DNA of 55,861 nucleotides from an uncultured Lachnospiraceae bacterium (lineage in GTDB: Bacteria; Bacillota; Clostridia; Lachnospirales; Lachnospiraceae), in assembly GCA_910588215.1 (NCBI GenBank), contig CAJUQJ010000026.1, positions 1 to 55,861 of the forward strand, written 5' to 3'. Below the pieces are notes generated by a model. It saw only the letters and a list, made by a program, of their open reading frames with translations. It had not been told where the DNA came from and did not search any database. The number at the start of each line of letters is the position of its first letter. Positions within the stretch are counted from its first letter, which is position 1. Positions 1 through 8,454 of the stretch are shown here, in pieces. The position numbers and the translations under genes were made by a program.

Positions 1-40
1 CTTGCAGCTTTTTAATACGCTGTATTGTCTTTTCTTCCAT
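1..40 (-). CDS. 5' end of a truncated unknown CDS
   Basis: An ATG at 38-40 opens a reading frame (MEEKTIQRIKKLQ) that runs off the left window edge. A GAGAGG ribosome binding site lies about 8 bases upstream. It overlaps the 3' end of the membrane protein gene before it by some 28 bases in another frame, a tight packing typical of phage or conjugative-element operons. Too little is visible to name a family. Confidence 0.5.
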   Translation of the reverse strand, partial: MEEKTIQRIKKLQ

Positions 41-422
41 GTGTTGCCCTCTCTTCTGTCCTAAAATAATACTCATTCACTACCAGCATTTGCTTACTGA
101 ATACCAGCGCAAGCCCCAGCGGTACTGTGATAAGCGCTATTGTAGCGTCGCCCTCTAAAATCCATACCGCCAGCACGGTAAATACCAGCACTGCTGCCCC
201 TAGCGCTCTCTGTTTAAGGAAATACCAGCGGCGGGCTTGCCTTTCCCTTGCCTGCTGCCGCTTTGCCTGCTGCCAACGCCGCATATCCTCTAAGGCATCT
301 GCATAGCCGTTTATATAACTGTCCTCATATTCCTTATATGCTGCTCTCATTTCCTGCCTCTTTTGGCGGCAGCCTGCATTACTACTGCCGCCACCATGAT
401 ATACAATTCCTTGCCTTGCCAA
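12..422 (-). CDS. Hypothetical small membrane protein of integrated element
   Basis: Not recognised. The protein has a basic, glutamine/arginine-rich N-terminal half (about residues 40-65, probably helical) and two adjacent hydrophobic segments (about residues 70-85 and 92-110), so it is likely a two-pass membrane protein. The longest frame begins at a TTG; an internal ATG at 350 (MRAAYKEYEDSY), preceded by a GGCAGG-like site, is an equally good start and would give about 112 residues. It lies in a minus-strand block with a PAPS-reductase-like and an HTH gene, which suggests phage or integrated-element cargo. Confidence 0.5.
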   Translation of the reverse strand: MARQGIVYHGGGSSNAGCRQKRQEMRAAYKEYEDSYINGYADALEDMRRWQQAKRQQARERQARRWYFLKQRALGAAVLVFTVLAVWILEGDATIALITVPLGLALVFSKQMLVVNEYYFRTEERATHGRKDNTAY

Positions 423-515
423 ATCCCTTAATCCTTTCTTTTCGACGGCGCTCTCTGTCTTTCCATGCCGCTATACTCCTGCTCTGGCGTATTTATTTAC
501 CGTGTGGGCTGCTTT

Positions 516-722
516 TCACATTAAAAAGCCGCAGAAAACTTGTTGACCGTCCACATACTCTCTAGCTGGTATGACCGCTGCTATTTTTTCACGGTATCCA
601 GATGCAGCTATTAGCCTGCTGCCCTCTGGTGCAGGCTCGCCATGCCTGCTACCAAAACCGCCCTGCTGGAATTGAACCAGCGCCCCGCTATAGGCTTGTA
701 CTGCTATAGTCAGTTTTAACAA
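516..722 (-). CDS. Doubtful small ORF overlapping the tRNA-like element
   Basis: A 68-codon frame covers most of the gap between the membrane protein and the PAPS-reductase-like gene. Its N-terminal third lies inside a tRNA-like fold (657-753), so both readings cannot easily be right. The distal part (GYREKIAAVIPAREYVDG) looks more protein-like than the start, so a shorter peptide from an unrecognised start is possible. No family is recognised and no convincing ribosome binding site precedes the first codon. Confidence 0.2.
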   Translation of the reverse strand: MLKLTIAVQAYSGALVQFQQGGFGSRHGEPAPEGSRLIAASGYREKIAAVIPAREYVDGQQVFCGFLM

Positions 723-753
723 GCTCGGTATTCTGCCATTAAATTAAGGGCGG
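657..753 (-). tRNA. tRNA-like element, unresolved identity (possibly degenerate)
   Basis: Read on the minus strand, the ends pair perfectly as a 7-bp acceptor stem (CCGCCCT at 753-747 with AGGGCGG at 664-658). Just inside the 3' side is a 5-bp T stem with a 7-nt loop (GCTGG-TTCAATT-CCAGC). A D-arm-like stretch (ATTT-AATGGCA-GAAT) follows bases 8-9 (TA). The remaining 47 nt are too long for a normal anticodon plus variable arm. They contain ACTG-ACTATAG-CAGT nested in GCTTGT/ACAAGC, without a canonical U33. No CCA is encoded. It may be a phage tRNA, a tRNA with an insertion, or a decayed copy. Confidence 0.45.
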
Positions 754-772
754 GTGCTGGCGGCGCTGCCGC

Positions 773-1594
773 CTATTCGTCAAATATGCTTAACTGCCTA
801 TTTTCCTGCCTTATGTCCTCGTCTATGTCGTCTATATCCATACATTCATTGAAAACGCTTTGCAGGCTCTTTGCCTTTTTCCATGTGTGCTGTATCTTCA
901 TTTCTGCCCGTACATACTCTGCCGCCATTTCTGGGTATCTCTTCATATTCTCTGCGGCGTGGCGCTCTGGCATAAACATACAAAACATACAGCTACACCT
1001 ACCGACGTATTCATAGCACGGGTGCGGCTCTAGCTTAAGCTCCCTGCCCTGCTCAAACATTTTGCCTTTTTCATAATCTAGGCAAGGTCTGTACCAATGG
1101 CACGTAAAATCTGCTACCCGCTTTGTCTTAAGCGTCGTGCTGTGATATTCCAGCTCTGGCAGCTTTGCCCGCCCCGTGCTTTCGTCCCTGCGCTCCCCAG
1201 ATACAAATAAGCACTTTGCGCCTAACTGCTGCCTATGCTGCCGTATCCATTTGTCAGTTACCGCCGTTTTCAGATAAGCCGTACACCATCTATTTTTCAT
1301 ATCTGGAAACTTAAGCCGCTCATTCAGCAGCAGCCCTAAAAATCCTCTGGTATCCGATAACAGAACGGGCTTAACTCCCATGAACGCCGCCACCTTGTAA
1401 AACAGCGCTACGTTTTCTGGGTACTCGCAGCCAGTATCACAATAAAGCAGATATATCTTTTCTTTAGGGAAGTTCTTAACCGCCCAGTACAGCGCCCCCG
1501 TGCTGTCTATCCCGTTTGAGTAGCTTACTATTACGCTTGTATACTCCAAATCGCTTAATAATCCCTCTGTCGGTACTACCTTTGTGCGTGCCAT
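773..1594 (-). CDS. PAPS reductase-like (PP-loop ATPase family) protein
   Basis: The protein opens with a PP-loop signature (SYSNGIDSTGALYW, about residues 24-37) of the phosphoadenosine phosphosulfate reductase / ATP pyrophosphatase fold. An SGERRDEST stretch and a cluster of cysteines (HPCYEYVGRCSCMFCMF) occur further on. The latter is typical of the phage- and element-borne 'DndC/PAPS reductase-like' group rather than of assimilatory CysH. The ATG is preceded by GAGAGG. It lies just downstream of the HTH gene, probably in one transcript. The role is unknown: these proteins are common in Clostridia prophages and are suspected in nucleic-acid modification or sulfur chemistry. Confidence 0.75.
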   Translation of the reverse strand: MARTKVVPTEGLLSDLEYTSVIVSYSNGIDSTGALYWAVKNFPKEKIYLLYCDTGCEYPENVALFYKVAAFMGVKPVLLSDTRGFLGLLLNERLKFPDMKNRWCTAYLKTAVTDKWIRQHRQQLGAKCLFVSGERRDESTGRAKLPELEYHSTTLKTKRVADFTCHWYRPCLDYEKGKMFEQGRELKLEPHPCYEYVGRCSCMFCMFMPERHAAENMKRYPEMAAEYVRAEMKIQHTWKKAKSLQSVFNECMDIDDIDEDIRQENRQLSIFDE

Positions 1595-1626
1595 TGTGTT
1601 TACCTCTCTTTCGTTGCCCCTCTGGG

Positions 1627-1818
1627 TTATAATGTTGCCTGCGCTACGTCGGCTGTATATGTGTGCTGGTCTGTGCCGCTGCGGTTAAGTTCCTTGTAAA
1701 TCGTATCTCTATGCACTCCCAGCGCTCCTGCAATCATTACTACGCTGTCGCCAGCCTTAAGCATCTTTTCTATTGTCCGTCTGTCCTCATAGCGTAATCT
1801 TTTATACTTCCTTGCCAC
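1627..1818 (-). CDS. Small helix-turn-helix protein (IS30-type HTH)
   Basis: A 63-residue protein made almost entirely of an HTH_38-like domain as found at the N-terminus of IS30-family transposases: YEDRRTIEKMLKAGDSV, then IAGALGVHRDTIYKELNRSG as the recognition helix region. There is no DDE catalytic domain, so it is either a stand-alone phage-type regulator or an isolated DNA-binding domain. It is the first gene of the minus-strand block that continues with the PAPS-reductase-like gene. Confidence 0.65.
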   Translation of the reverse strand: MARKYKRLRYEDRRTIEKMLKAGDSVVMIAGALGVHRDTIYKELNRSGTDQHTYTADVAQATL

Positions 1819-1855
1819 TGTCCCCGCTCCTTTCTGCTTAATGGTAAAAAAATAA

Positions 1856-1884
1856 GCGTGTCAGAGTTTCTACACTCTGCACGC
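1856..1884 (-). terminator. Hairpin terminator on the minus strand
   Basis: GCGTG-(T)-CAGAGT pairs with ACTCTG-CACGC around a 6-nt loop. On the minus strand the stem is followed by a run of seven T (complement of the A-run at 1846-1852). It could stop transcripts entering the HTH/PAPS-reductase block from upstream. Confidence 0.6.
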
Positions 1885-1915
1885 TCTCTTTTTCTCTACT
1901 ATTTCAATAAAAAAA

Positions 1916-1953
1916 GAAATTCGGCAGAGGCTTAAAACCTCTTGTCGAATTTC
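1916..1953 (-). terminator. Terminator of the acyltransferase gene
   Basis: GAAATTCG and CGAATTTC form the outer stem and AGAGG/CCTCT the inner stem with one bulge. On the minus strand a TTTTTTT run follows. It lies about 50 bases downstream of the acyltransferase stop and in tandem with the hairpin at 1856-1884. The pair marks the border between the integrated-element DNA and the chromosomal genes. Confidence 0.65.
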
Positions 1954-2004
1954 ATTCTAAAACTTATCAAAAATTTAAGAAATTTCATAAAAGCGTCTAA
2001 ACCG

Positions 2005-3051
2005 TTACCGGAATACGCTTTGCAATCGTTTCTGCAAAGTTCTGCCCAGTTTGCAGGAAACCGCGGCCGCGATCACGGTGCCGGACACGTACAGCACCAC
2101 TCCCAAAGGCCACTGCAGTTTATTGATAAGATCATAATACACCATAATGTTCAAAACGATCCAATGATACAGAAACATGCCATAGGAAAGATCCGGCTTT
2201 AACCGTATCCGCGGAAGACAGTAGCCGCCTCCGATCACGGCAAAAGGAAGCAGGATCCCCGTCGTAATATCCGCATAATACCCAGGCAATTCCACCGGAA
2301 AAGATTTGATCACCAGATAGGCGATCACCATCGGTAGGCTGGCGTTCCTTAAGACCGGCAGCATCTTCCTGCGCTTCTGATAGCAAAAAACACCTATAAA
2401 AAACCAAAGCGCATAGGGAAGAAACACTCTTTCTATCAATTTGGGCAAAATTCCGTCCAAATTCTGTGCCAGTGTGCCACACGCAACATTGGCAGCCACG
2501 AGCATCGCCAGAAATGCCGCCCAGCATCCTGTCTTCATTTTCTTCAGGTAAGGATATACTATCCCCAGAACGATGTACAGTTGTATCTCCGTGAAGACGG
2601 TCCAAAGCGCACCGTTGATACTGCCGGTGCCAAATGTCCTCAAACATTCCGGCGTATTTGCGATCCCGACAATCTGCGTCAGAACCCAGAGGATCACTCC
2701 CTTGTCCAACAGTTTCGGAACTAAAATACAGACAACCGCCAAATTGATGATCGTACAGATCCACAGCTCCGGATACATACGCAGGACACGTCGCAAGAAG
2801 AATTCCTTCCTGCTCCCCACCCGCTCGAAGGAAGCCGAGATCAGGAAGCCGCTCATGGCAAACAATATGACAACCCCCGGAAACAATAAAGCCCAGCGCC
2901 TGGTGCCATCCATGACCGCGGCACCCCGGACAGACAGATTCTCCGACAAGATCATCATATAACTGGAATAGTGTAGAAGCATGACACTCAATGCCGCAGC
3001 ATAACGCAATATGTCAAACCCATTCTTATCAAATTCCACATGCTTAGTCAT
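2005..3051 (-). CDS. Acyltransferase family 3 membrane protein (OafA type)
   Basis: Multi-pass membrane O-acyltransferase. The N-terminus (KNGFDILRYAAALSVMLLHYS) carries the family's typical 'fdiLRxxAalxVmlxH' first helix with the conserved histidine, and about ten hydrophobic segments follow. The family transfers acetyl or other acyl groups to cell-surface glycans. The acceptor cannot be deduced here. The start is the ATG at 3051 (MTKHVEFDKN), behind GGGAGAG; an in-frame codon nine residues upstream lacks a comparable site. It stands alone between the element border and the nag genes and has its own terminator. Confidence 0.8.
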   Translation of the reverse strand: MTKHVEFDKNGFDILRYAAALSVMLLHYSSYMMILSENLSVRGAAVMDGTRRWALLFPGVVILFAMSGFLISASFERVGSRKEFFLRRVLRMYPELWICTIINLAVVCILVPKLLDKGVILWVLTQIVGIANTPECLRTFGTGSINGALWTVFTEIQLYIVLGIVYPYLKKMKTGCWAAFLAMLVAANVACGTLAQNLDGILPKLIERVFLPYALWFFIGVFCYQKRRKMLPVLRNASLPMVIAYLVIKSFPVELPGYYADITTGILLPFAVIGGGYCLPRIRLKPDLSYGMFLYHWIVLNIMVYYDLINKLQWPLGVVLYVSGTVIAAAVSCKLGRTLQKRLQSVFR

Positions 3052-3205
3052 AAAACTTCTCTCCCATATCCACAACACATTCTGCGTATACGTTCATTTC
3101 AATACATTGTATAAGAACAGCTAGAAAAAGACAAGCAAAACCAAATGAGCCCCCGCAAGACTGCACTCCGACAGCCCGGGAACTCATTCTATGATCACTC
3201 TTTAC

Positions 3206-4345
3206 TTACGACAACGGTTTTCCTGCCAGGATCACCTTCTGTAATGTCAACCCGTCCTTCTTAAGCAGGACCACATCCGCCACCTTACCGGGTGTAATGC
3301 TGCCGTGTTCGTTGTAGATGCCAACGGATTTCGCAGGATTGACTGCCGCACATTTCACAGCAGAAGCAAGCGGAATACCCATCTTCAGCACCGCGGTACG
3401 CATACAGTCTAACAGGTTCGTCACTGAACCGGCGATTGTACCGTCATGAAGTGTAGCCAAGCTGCCTGTCACCTTCACTGCCTGCCCGCCCAAAGTATAA
3501 TCACCGTCTTCCAATCCCGTAGCGCGCATGCTGTCACTGATCAGGATAACCCGGTCATCCCCGAATATCTTAAAGGTAGTCCTGACCGCGGAAGGATGAA
3601 TGTGCACGCCGTCGCAGATCAACTCTACCTCTACTTTCCGGATGTCCGCTGCCGCGCCGATAGGGCCGGGTGCCCTGTGAGTGTAGGGATACATAGCATT
3701 GTACAAGTGTGTCACATGACTCGCACCCTTCTCAAAAGCTCTGACAGCTGTGTCATAATCGGTGCAGGTATGAGCAACAGACATCACTGTCCGGTCATGC
3801 CGCTTCTCGATCAACTCCATTGCACCTTCTTCCTCAGGCGCAATGGCCAAGAGTTTCACCCGGTTGCCGGACGCCTCATTCAATCTGTCAAACATGGCGA
3901 TATCCGGTTTGTGGATATACTCACCGTTCTGCGCGCCTTTCTTTGCCATAGACACGAAAGGTCCTTCCATATTGATTCCATGGAAGTGTGCCCGGTCTTC
4001 CTTCTCTCCCTCTTCCGCATATGCCTTAGCCGTACTGCAGATACCCTGCAGCATCTCCTCAGAAAGCGTCATTGTCGCCGGTACGATATTGGTCACACCT
4101 ACCGATGCCTCATAAGCCGCCATCGTATCGATAGCCTCTCTTGTACCATCGCAGAAATCCTGGCCCATGCAGCCATGGAAATGAATATCCGTCAGCCCCG
4201 GAATCGCCACACAGCCACTGGCATCGATCTCCTTCTTATCACTGACCTTATCCGCACAATCCACAAAGCGGTTTCCTTCTATATATATATCCTTTTCCAG
4301 AAATATTCCATCTTCTGTATATACACTGGCATTTTTAATGATCAT
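3206..4345 (-). CDS. nagA: N-acetylglucosamine-6-phosphate deacetylase
   Basis: Deacetylates GlcNAc-6-P to glucosamine-6-P and acetate in the cytoplasm. It has the amidohydrolase/NagA signatures in order: HFHGCMGQDF (residues about 55-64), NMEGPF with the metal-binding Glu, AHTCTDYDTAVRAFE, THLYNAM, CDGVHIHP and the catalytic Asp in LISDSMRATG. The length of 379 residues is normal for the family. The start is an ATG behind AAAGGAG. It lies 85 bases downstream of nagB on the same strand, so the two are very likely co-transcribed as the standard GlcNAc-6-P to fructose-6-P pathway. Confidence 0.95.
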   Translation of the reverse strand: MIIKNASVYTEDGIFLEKDIYIEGNRFVDCADKVSDKKEIDASGCVAIPGLTDIHFHGCMGQDFCDGTREAIDTMAAYEASVGVTNIVPATMTLSEEMLQGICSTAKAYAEEGEKEDRAHFHGINMEGPFVSMAKKGAQNGEYIHKPDIAMFDRLNEASGNRVKLLAIAPEEEGAMELIEKRHDRTVMSVAHTCTDYDTAVRAFEKGASHVTHLYNAMYPYTHRAPGPIGAAADIRKVEVELICDGVHIHPSAVRTTFKIFGDDRVILISDSMRATGLEDGDYTLGGQAVKVTGSLATLHDGTIAGSVTNLLDCMRTAVLKMGIPLASAVKCAAVNPAKSVGIYNEHGSITPGKVADVVLLKKDGLTLQKVILAGKPLS

Positions 4346-4430
4346 GAGATGATTCTCCTTTCCAAGAGTCTATACTATTTATGCCGCCTTATAACATATA
4401 TGATACATACAAAAACAGGCATTTCAACTC

Positions 4431-5156
4431 TTAGATCTCCGACAGTGCCGCTTCGTCTGCTACGATTGTCACATCATTATGCAGCTGCAGAATAGAACCC
4501 TGTACCTGGGGTGTGATCGGTCCGAAGCAGGTCGCCTTGACTGCCGCCGCCTTGTCCTTGCCGCTCACTACCACCAGCACCTTCTTCGCCTGCATGATCG
4601 TCTTAATCCCCATCGTATAAGCCTGACGAGGCACATCGTCGATGGAAGCAAAGAATCTCTGGTTAGCCTTGATCGTCGTCTCTGTCAGATCGACGCAGTG
4701 TGTCTGAGCCTCAAATACGTCTCCAGGCTCATTAAAACCGATATGACCATTATGTCCCAAGCCCAGAAGCTGCAGATCAATGCCGCCTACACTGGCAATA
4801 ACCTCATTGTATGCACGGCATGCCTTGTCACTGTCAGTCTCCGTGCCGTCCGGCAGAAAGGTACGCTCAGGATTCACATTGACTCTACTGAAAAAGTGAT
4901 GGTTCATGAAATAATAATAGCTCTGGTCATTATCCCTGGGCAGTCCCTTATACTCGTCCAGATTCACGGTCGTTATACCGGAAAAATCAAGATCACCCTT
5001 CTCATACCCCGCCACCAGATTGTCATACGTACCGATCGGGGAAGATCCTGTAGCCAGACCCAACACGCAGTTCGGCTTCATGATCACCTGTGATGCAATG
5101 ATCGCCGCTGCCTTTCTGCTCATATCATCATAATCCTTCGCTCTGATAATTCTCAT
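4431..5156 (-). CDS. nagB: Glucosamine-6-phosphate deaminase
   Basis: Converts glucosamine-6-P to fructose-6-P and ammonia. The family motifs are complete: MRIIRAKDY start, LGLATGSSPIGTYDNL phosphate-binding loop, NLDEYKGL with the catalytic Asp, and LGLGHNGHIGFNEPG with the ring-opening His. The ATG at 5156 sits behind a GGAGG site; an in-frame codon 12 residues upstream is poorly supported. This gives 241 residues, the usual length of the short Gram-positive type. A hairpin terminator separates it from the upstream PTS gene, so nagBA may have its own promoter: TTGACA-like boxes lie at 5188-5193 and near 5233, but no clear -10 is seen. Confidence 0.95.
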   Translation of the reverse strand: MRIIRAKDYDDMSRKAAAIIASQVIMKPNCVLGLATGSSPIGTYDNLVAGYEKGDLDFSGITTVNLDEYKGLPRDNDQSYYYFMNHHFFSRVNVNPERTFLPDGTETDSDKACRAYNEVIASVGGIDLQLLGLGHNGHIGFNEPGDVFEAQTHCVDLTETTIKANQRFFASIDDVPRQAYTMGIKTIMQAKKVLVVVSGKDKAAAVKATCFGPITPQVQGSILQLHNDVTIVADEAALSEI

Positions 5157-5337
5157 AGTTTCCTCCGTTTCTGCTAAAATCATTCTTGTCAAACTGCTAT
5201 TTATTTATCATTTTCTCTATTCATCCCCGAATTGTCAAGCAATATATGATAATCAGCCGTGAACAGCAACATAAGTCAGTCCATTCCAAGATAAATGTAT
5301 CATCGCTTTCTCCATCGGGAATATACCTGCTATTTCA

Positions 5338-5364
5338 TAAAAACGGAGACCCGAAGGCCTCCGT
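5338..5364 (-). terminator. Rho-independent terminator of the PTS IIBC gene
   Basis: ACGGAG pairs with CTCCGT around an inner GCC/GGT-rich loop, and TTTTTAT follows on the minus strand. It lies about 45 bases downstream of the IIBC stop and separates the PTS transcription unit from nagB. Confidence 0.8.
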
Positions 5365-5406
5365 TCTGCTAGGGGTTTCGGTATTATGAAAAAAAGAAAT
5401 AATACC

Positions 5407-6876
5407 TTATAACATCTTCTTCATTTCATCAGCTACAAACTGTACCTTCGTACCTACGATAACCTGTACGGAAGTCTTACCCGGTCTCATAATGCCGGCT
5501 ACGCCTGCTGATTTGATCTTCTTCTCGTTCACCTTCGTGTTATCTTTGATCTCCATGCGGAGTCTTGTAATACAGTTGTCAAGAGACGCAACATTCTCCT
5601 TGCCGCCAAGACCTTCCAGAATGATAGCTGCCACTTCTGTATAGTTATTGTTAGCCAGAACTGCTTTCTTCTCTTCTTCTACATCGTCGTCTTCTCTACC
5701 CGGTGTCTTTAAGTCAAACTTAACGATCGCAAAGCGGAACACAACATAGAATACTACAAATGCTGCAATGCCCAGCGGAAGGATCAACCATGTCTTATCC
5801 GCTGCAGGCAGGAATGCCGAGAATACAAGGTCCGTAGCGCCTGCCGAGAAGCTGAAACCTGCACGGAATCCAACCAACGCAACGATCACTGTAAAGATAC
5901 CGTAAAGGATCGCATAGATCAGATACAGCAACGGAGCCAGGAACATGAAACCGAATTCAAAGGGCTCTGTAACACCGCAGACAAATGCACAGATTGCTGA
6001 GGATGCAACAAGGCCGATCGCTACTTTCTTCTTATTATCCTTCGCTGTATGAACCATTGCCAGAGCAGCGCCCGGGATACCGAACATCATACAAGGGAAG
6101 AAGCCTGACATATACATACCAAGACTCCATGTAACATCTGCACTGGTCTCACCTGCCCAGAAGTGGGTCAGATCACCAAGTCCAATGGTGTCAAACCAGA
6201 ATACGTTGTTCAATGCATGATGCAGACCTGTCGGAATCAATAATCTGTTCAGGAAGGCATAGATACCTGCGCCAACCGGACCCAGTCCTACGATACTCTG
6301 ACCAACTGCGATCAGTGCGCCGAATACTATCGGCCATACAAACAGCAGGATCGCTGCCACAAGGATGGATACCACACCGGAGATGATCGCCACGCAGCGC
6401 TTGCCGCTGAAGAAGGACAGCCAATCCGGCAGTTTCGTTGATTTAAACTTGTTATAACATGATGCACCGATGATACCGGCCAGAATACCGATAAACGGAT
6501 TGGCGATCTTATTGAATGCCAATGTCTTGTTAGCACTCTCTGCGATCGAAGGCATCAACGTCGTCACTGTACCTGTCGCAAGCAGGTTGGTGATCATCAG
6601 CCAAGACGCAAATGCTGCCAGACCGGCAGTACCGTCATGGTCATCAGACATTCCCACACCTACACCGATAACGAACAGGAGTGCCATATTGTCAATCAGC
6701 GCGCCGCCGGCTTTCACCAGAAAGAATCCCAGCTGATTCATAAAGCCGACAACCTCACCACCCTGCATGGTGGAAGGACAAAGCGCATATCCAATACCCA
6801 TCAGGATACCACAGATAGGCAGACATGCTACGGGAAGCATCAAAGCTTTACCCAGTTTCTGTAAATACTTCATCAT
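5407..6876 (-). CDS. PTS transporter IIBC component, GlcNAc/glucose family
   Basis: Membrane permease (IIC, about residues 1-385) fused to a phosphorylated IIB domain. The N-terminus KALMLPVACLPICGILMGIG is the typical glucose-family IIC start. The C-terminal IIB has the phospho-cysteine in LDNCITRLRM (about residue 430) followed by KSAGVAGIMRPG. The neighbours nagA and nagB make GlcNAc the most likely substrate (NagE type), but glucose or another amino sugar cannot be excluded. It has no fused IIA domain; this is supplied by the next gene upstream. The start ATG-ATG lies behind GAGGGGG. Confidence 0.88.
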   Translation of the reverse strand: MMKYLQKLGKALMLPVACLPICGILMGIGYALCPSTMQGGEVVGFMNQLGFFLVKAGGALIDNMALLFVIGVGVGMSDDHDGTAGLAAFASWLMITNLLATGTVTTLMPSIAESANKTLAFNKIANPFIGILAGIIGASCYNKFKSTKLPDWLSFFSGKRCVAIISGVVSILVAAILLFVWPIVFGALIAVGQSIVGLGPVGAGIYAFLNRLLIPTGLHHALNNVFWFDTIGLGDLTHFWAGETSADVTWSLGMYMSGFFPCMMFGIPGAALAMVHTAKDNKKKVAIGLVASSAICAFVCGVTEPFEFGFMFLAPLLYLIYAILYGIFTVIVALVGFRAGFSFSAGATDLVFSAFLPAADKTWLILPLGIAAFVVFYVVFRFAIVKFDLKTPGREDDDVEEEKKAVLANNNYTEVAAIILEGLGGKENVASLDNCITRLRMEIKDNTKVNEKKIKSAGVAGIMRPGKTSVQVIVGTKVQFVADEMKKML

Positions 6877-7057
6877 ATACTTTTACCCCCTCATAAAATT
6901 ATTCCTCAGTTCTACCCTAGCCATAGAACCAATGCCTTTAGTATCTATATCTCATGGATCCATGAATCCAATCAATATCATATGAATCATTGTGCTGCCG
7001 CACAGTCTTACATGCCCTGCATAGACACCCGATCTCGCAGACCATTATAACAACTCA

Positions 7058-7546
7058 TTACTTCTCGATCGTCAGAACCACGTCACCCTGTGACACATCG
7101 CCCGATGCTGCCATCTCGAATTTAGAGAATTCGTCCGAGTTGCAGATCACCATCGGTGTGATGACATCATATCCTTCTGCTTTGATCTGCTCAATATCCG
7201 CTTCCAGAAGCAGGTCGCCCTTCTTGACCTTATCGCCTTCCTTGGCATGGATCGTAAAATGTTTGCCGTTCAGCTTCACGGTATCCAATCCGATATGGAT
7301 CAAGATCTCCGCACCCGAATCGGCAGTGATAGCCGCCGCGTGCCCGGTAGGAAATACGGTGCTGACCGTACCGTCCGCCGGCGCACAGATCCGGTTGTCC
7401 GAAGGTATCACCGCTACCCCTTTGCCAAGGATCTCCTCACCGAAAGTAGGATCGTTCACCTCACTGATCGCTACCAGCTTCCCCGCTACCGGCGCCGCAA
7501 GTTCGATACCGCTTCCTTTGCCAAACAAATTCTGAAAAAGTTTCAT
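7058..7546 (-). CDS. PTS IIA component, glucose (Crr) family
   Basis: Soluble phosphocarrier that passes phosphate from HPr to the IIB domain of the adjacent IIBC. The two family histidines are present 15 residues apart, as expected: PTGHAAAI and LIHIGLDTVKLNG (the second is the phosphorylated residue). The ATG at 7546 (MKLFQNLFGKG) is preceded by GTGAGGGG; an in-frame codon 13 residues upstream is less likely and would fall into the antiterminator gene. About 180 bases of non-coding DNA without a RAT motif separate it from the IIBC gene downstream. Confidence 0.9.
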   Translation of the reverse strand: MKLFQNLFGKGSGIELAAPVAGKLVAISEVNDPTFGEEILGKGVAVIPSDNRICAPADGTVSTVFPTGHAAAITADSGAEILIHIGLDTVKLNGKHFTIHAKEGDKVKKGDLLLEADIEQIKAEGYDVITPMVICNSDEFSKFEMAASGDVSQGDVVLTIEK

Positions 7547-7574
7547 TTCTCGCCCCTCACTTTCTGTCCCTGTC

Positions 7575-8414
7575 CTATCCTGCATAGAGGTCTCTCATAC
7601 GCTTGATGTTCAGTGCCAGATAAATCTTCTCTTCCTCTGTCATACTGCACTGGTACGCTCCCTCTATGTATTCATTGATACCGTTGATGATCTGGTATTC
7701 TTCCTTGTAATGATCCTGCACAAAACTGTACAGCACATCGTCCTTGCGCCCGCTCATGGGTTCCTCGGAGACGAGCCTGTTAGCAAGCTGCTTCAAGTCG
7801 GAGGCCAGCCTTTCCTTCGGGTAATTCCTGCCTTCCGGAATGGTGATATGCCGCTCGATGATCTCCATCATCTCTCTCATCATCTTGATCATCCGGAACG
7901 CCGCACCCATAACAAGATTCGTCTCGCCGTTGATAATGTGAAGCGCGATAGACGCCGCCTCGTCCTCCACAAGCCGACAACCGGTCCTCTCCTCGATCAT
8001 CTCAAGCGCATATCTGCCGACCGAATACTCTAACGGGTAAAACAGCCTGACTTCGTCAGCCAGTATATTGTCAAAATTCATCCCGGCCCGATATCTGTCG
8101 ATCACGAAACTGATATGGTCTGTCAGCGTCAGATAAACATTCTGATTCAACCTGATCTTCAGACTCTCTCTGGCGTACGAAATGATATCGTTAGCCAGCC
8201 GGATATGCTCTAAGGGTAAAGAAGCCAGTAATCTCTTAAACTGCTCTTTATCATCCATGTTGTCAAGCCGGAACGTCTTCTCGATCGCTGCGTTGTTCAC
8301 TTCACTGCCCGGTCCCTTGCCGAATCCGATGCCTCTTCCCATGACAACCAGCTCTACACCGTTATTATCCCGTGCCTGGATAATATTATTATTGATTACC
8401 TTCTCGATACGCAC
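7575..8414 (-). CDS. LicT/BglG family transcriptional antiterminator
   Basis: RNA-binding antiterminator controlled by PTS phosphorylation. Residues 1-55 form the co-antiterminator RNA-binding domain (MRIEKVINNNIIQARDNNG start). Two PTS regulation domains follow, with conserved histidines visible in LTDHISFVIDRYRAGM and YALEMIEERTG (PRD1) and in SIALHIING and SFVQDHYKEEY (PRD2). It is the first gene of the PTS operon. Its own leader carries a matching ribonucleic antiterminator and terminator (8455-8533), so it is expected to be autoregulated and induced by the PTS substrate, presumably GlcNAc. Confidence 0.93.
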   Translation of the reverse strand: MRIEKVINNNIIQARDNNGVELVVMGRGIGFGKGPGSEVNNAAIEKTFRLDNMDDKEQFKRLLASLPLEHIRLANDIISYARESLKIRLNQNVYLTLTDHISFVIDRYRAGMNFDNILADEVRLFYPLEYSVGRYALEMIEERTGCRLVEDEAASIALHIINGETNLVMGAAFRMIKMMREMMEIIERHITIPEGRNYPKERLASDLKQLANRLVSEEPMSGRKDDVLYSFVQDHYKEEYQIINGINEYIEGAYQCSMTEEEKIYLALNIKRMRDLYAG

Positions 8415-8454
8415 TTTTCATTCCCCTATCCGCTGAATCTTTCGATAACAAAAT

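Noticed and set aside
2132..2764. Long minus-strand frame inside the acyltransferase gene
   Set aside because: It is an out-of-frame reading of a clearly conserved membrane acyltransferase, with no ribosome binding site and no recognisable domain.
3140..3205. Terminator after nagA (ATGAG/CTCAT with CCCCG/CGGG)
   Set aside because: The stem has a 20-nt loop and no T-run on the minus strand, so it is too weak to annotate.
6877..7057. Possible second RAT or riboswitch between PTS IIA and IIBC
   Set aside because: No GGATTGTTACTG or GGCAAAACC motif and no stable terminator pair is seen in these 180 bases.
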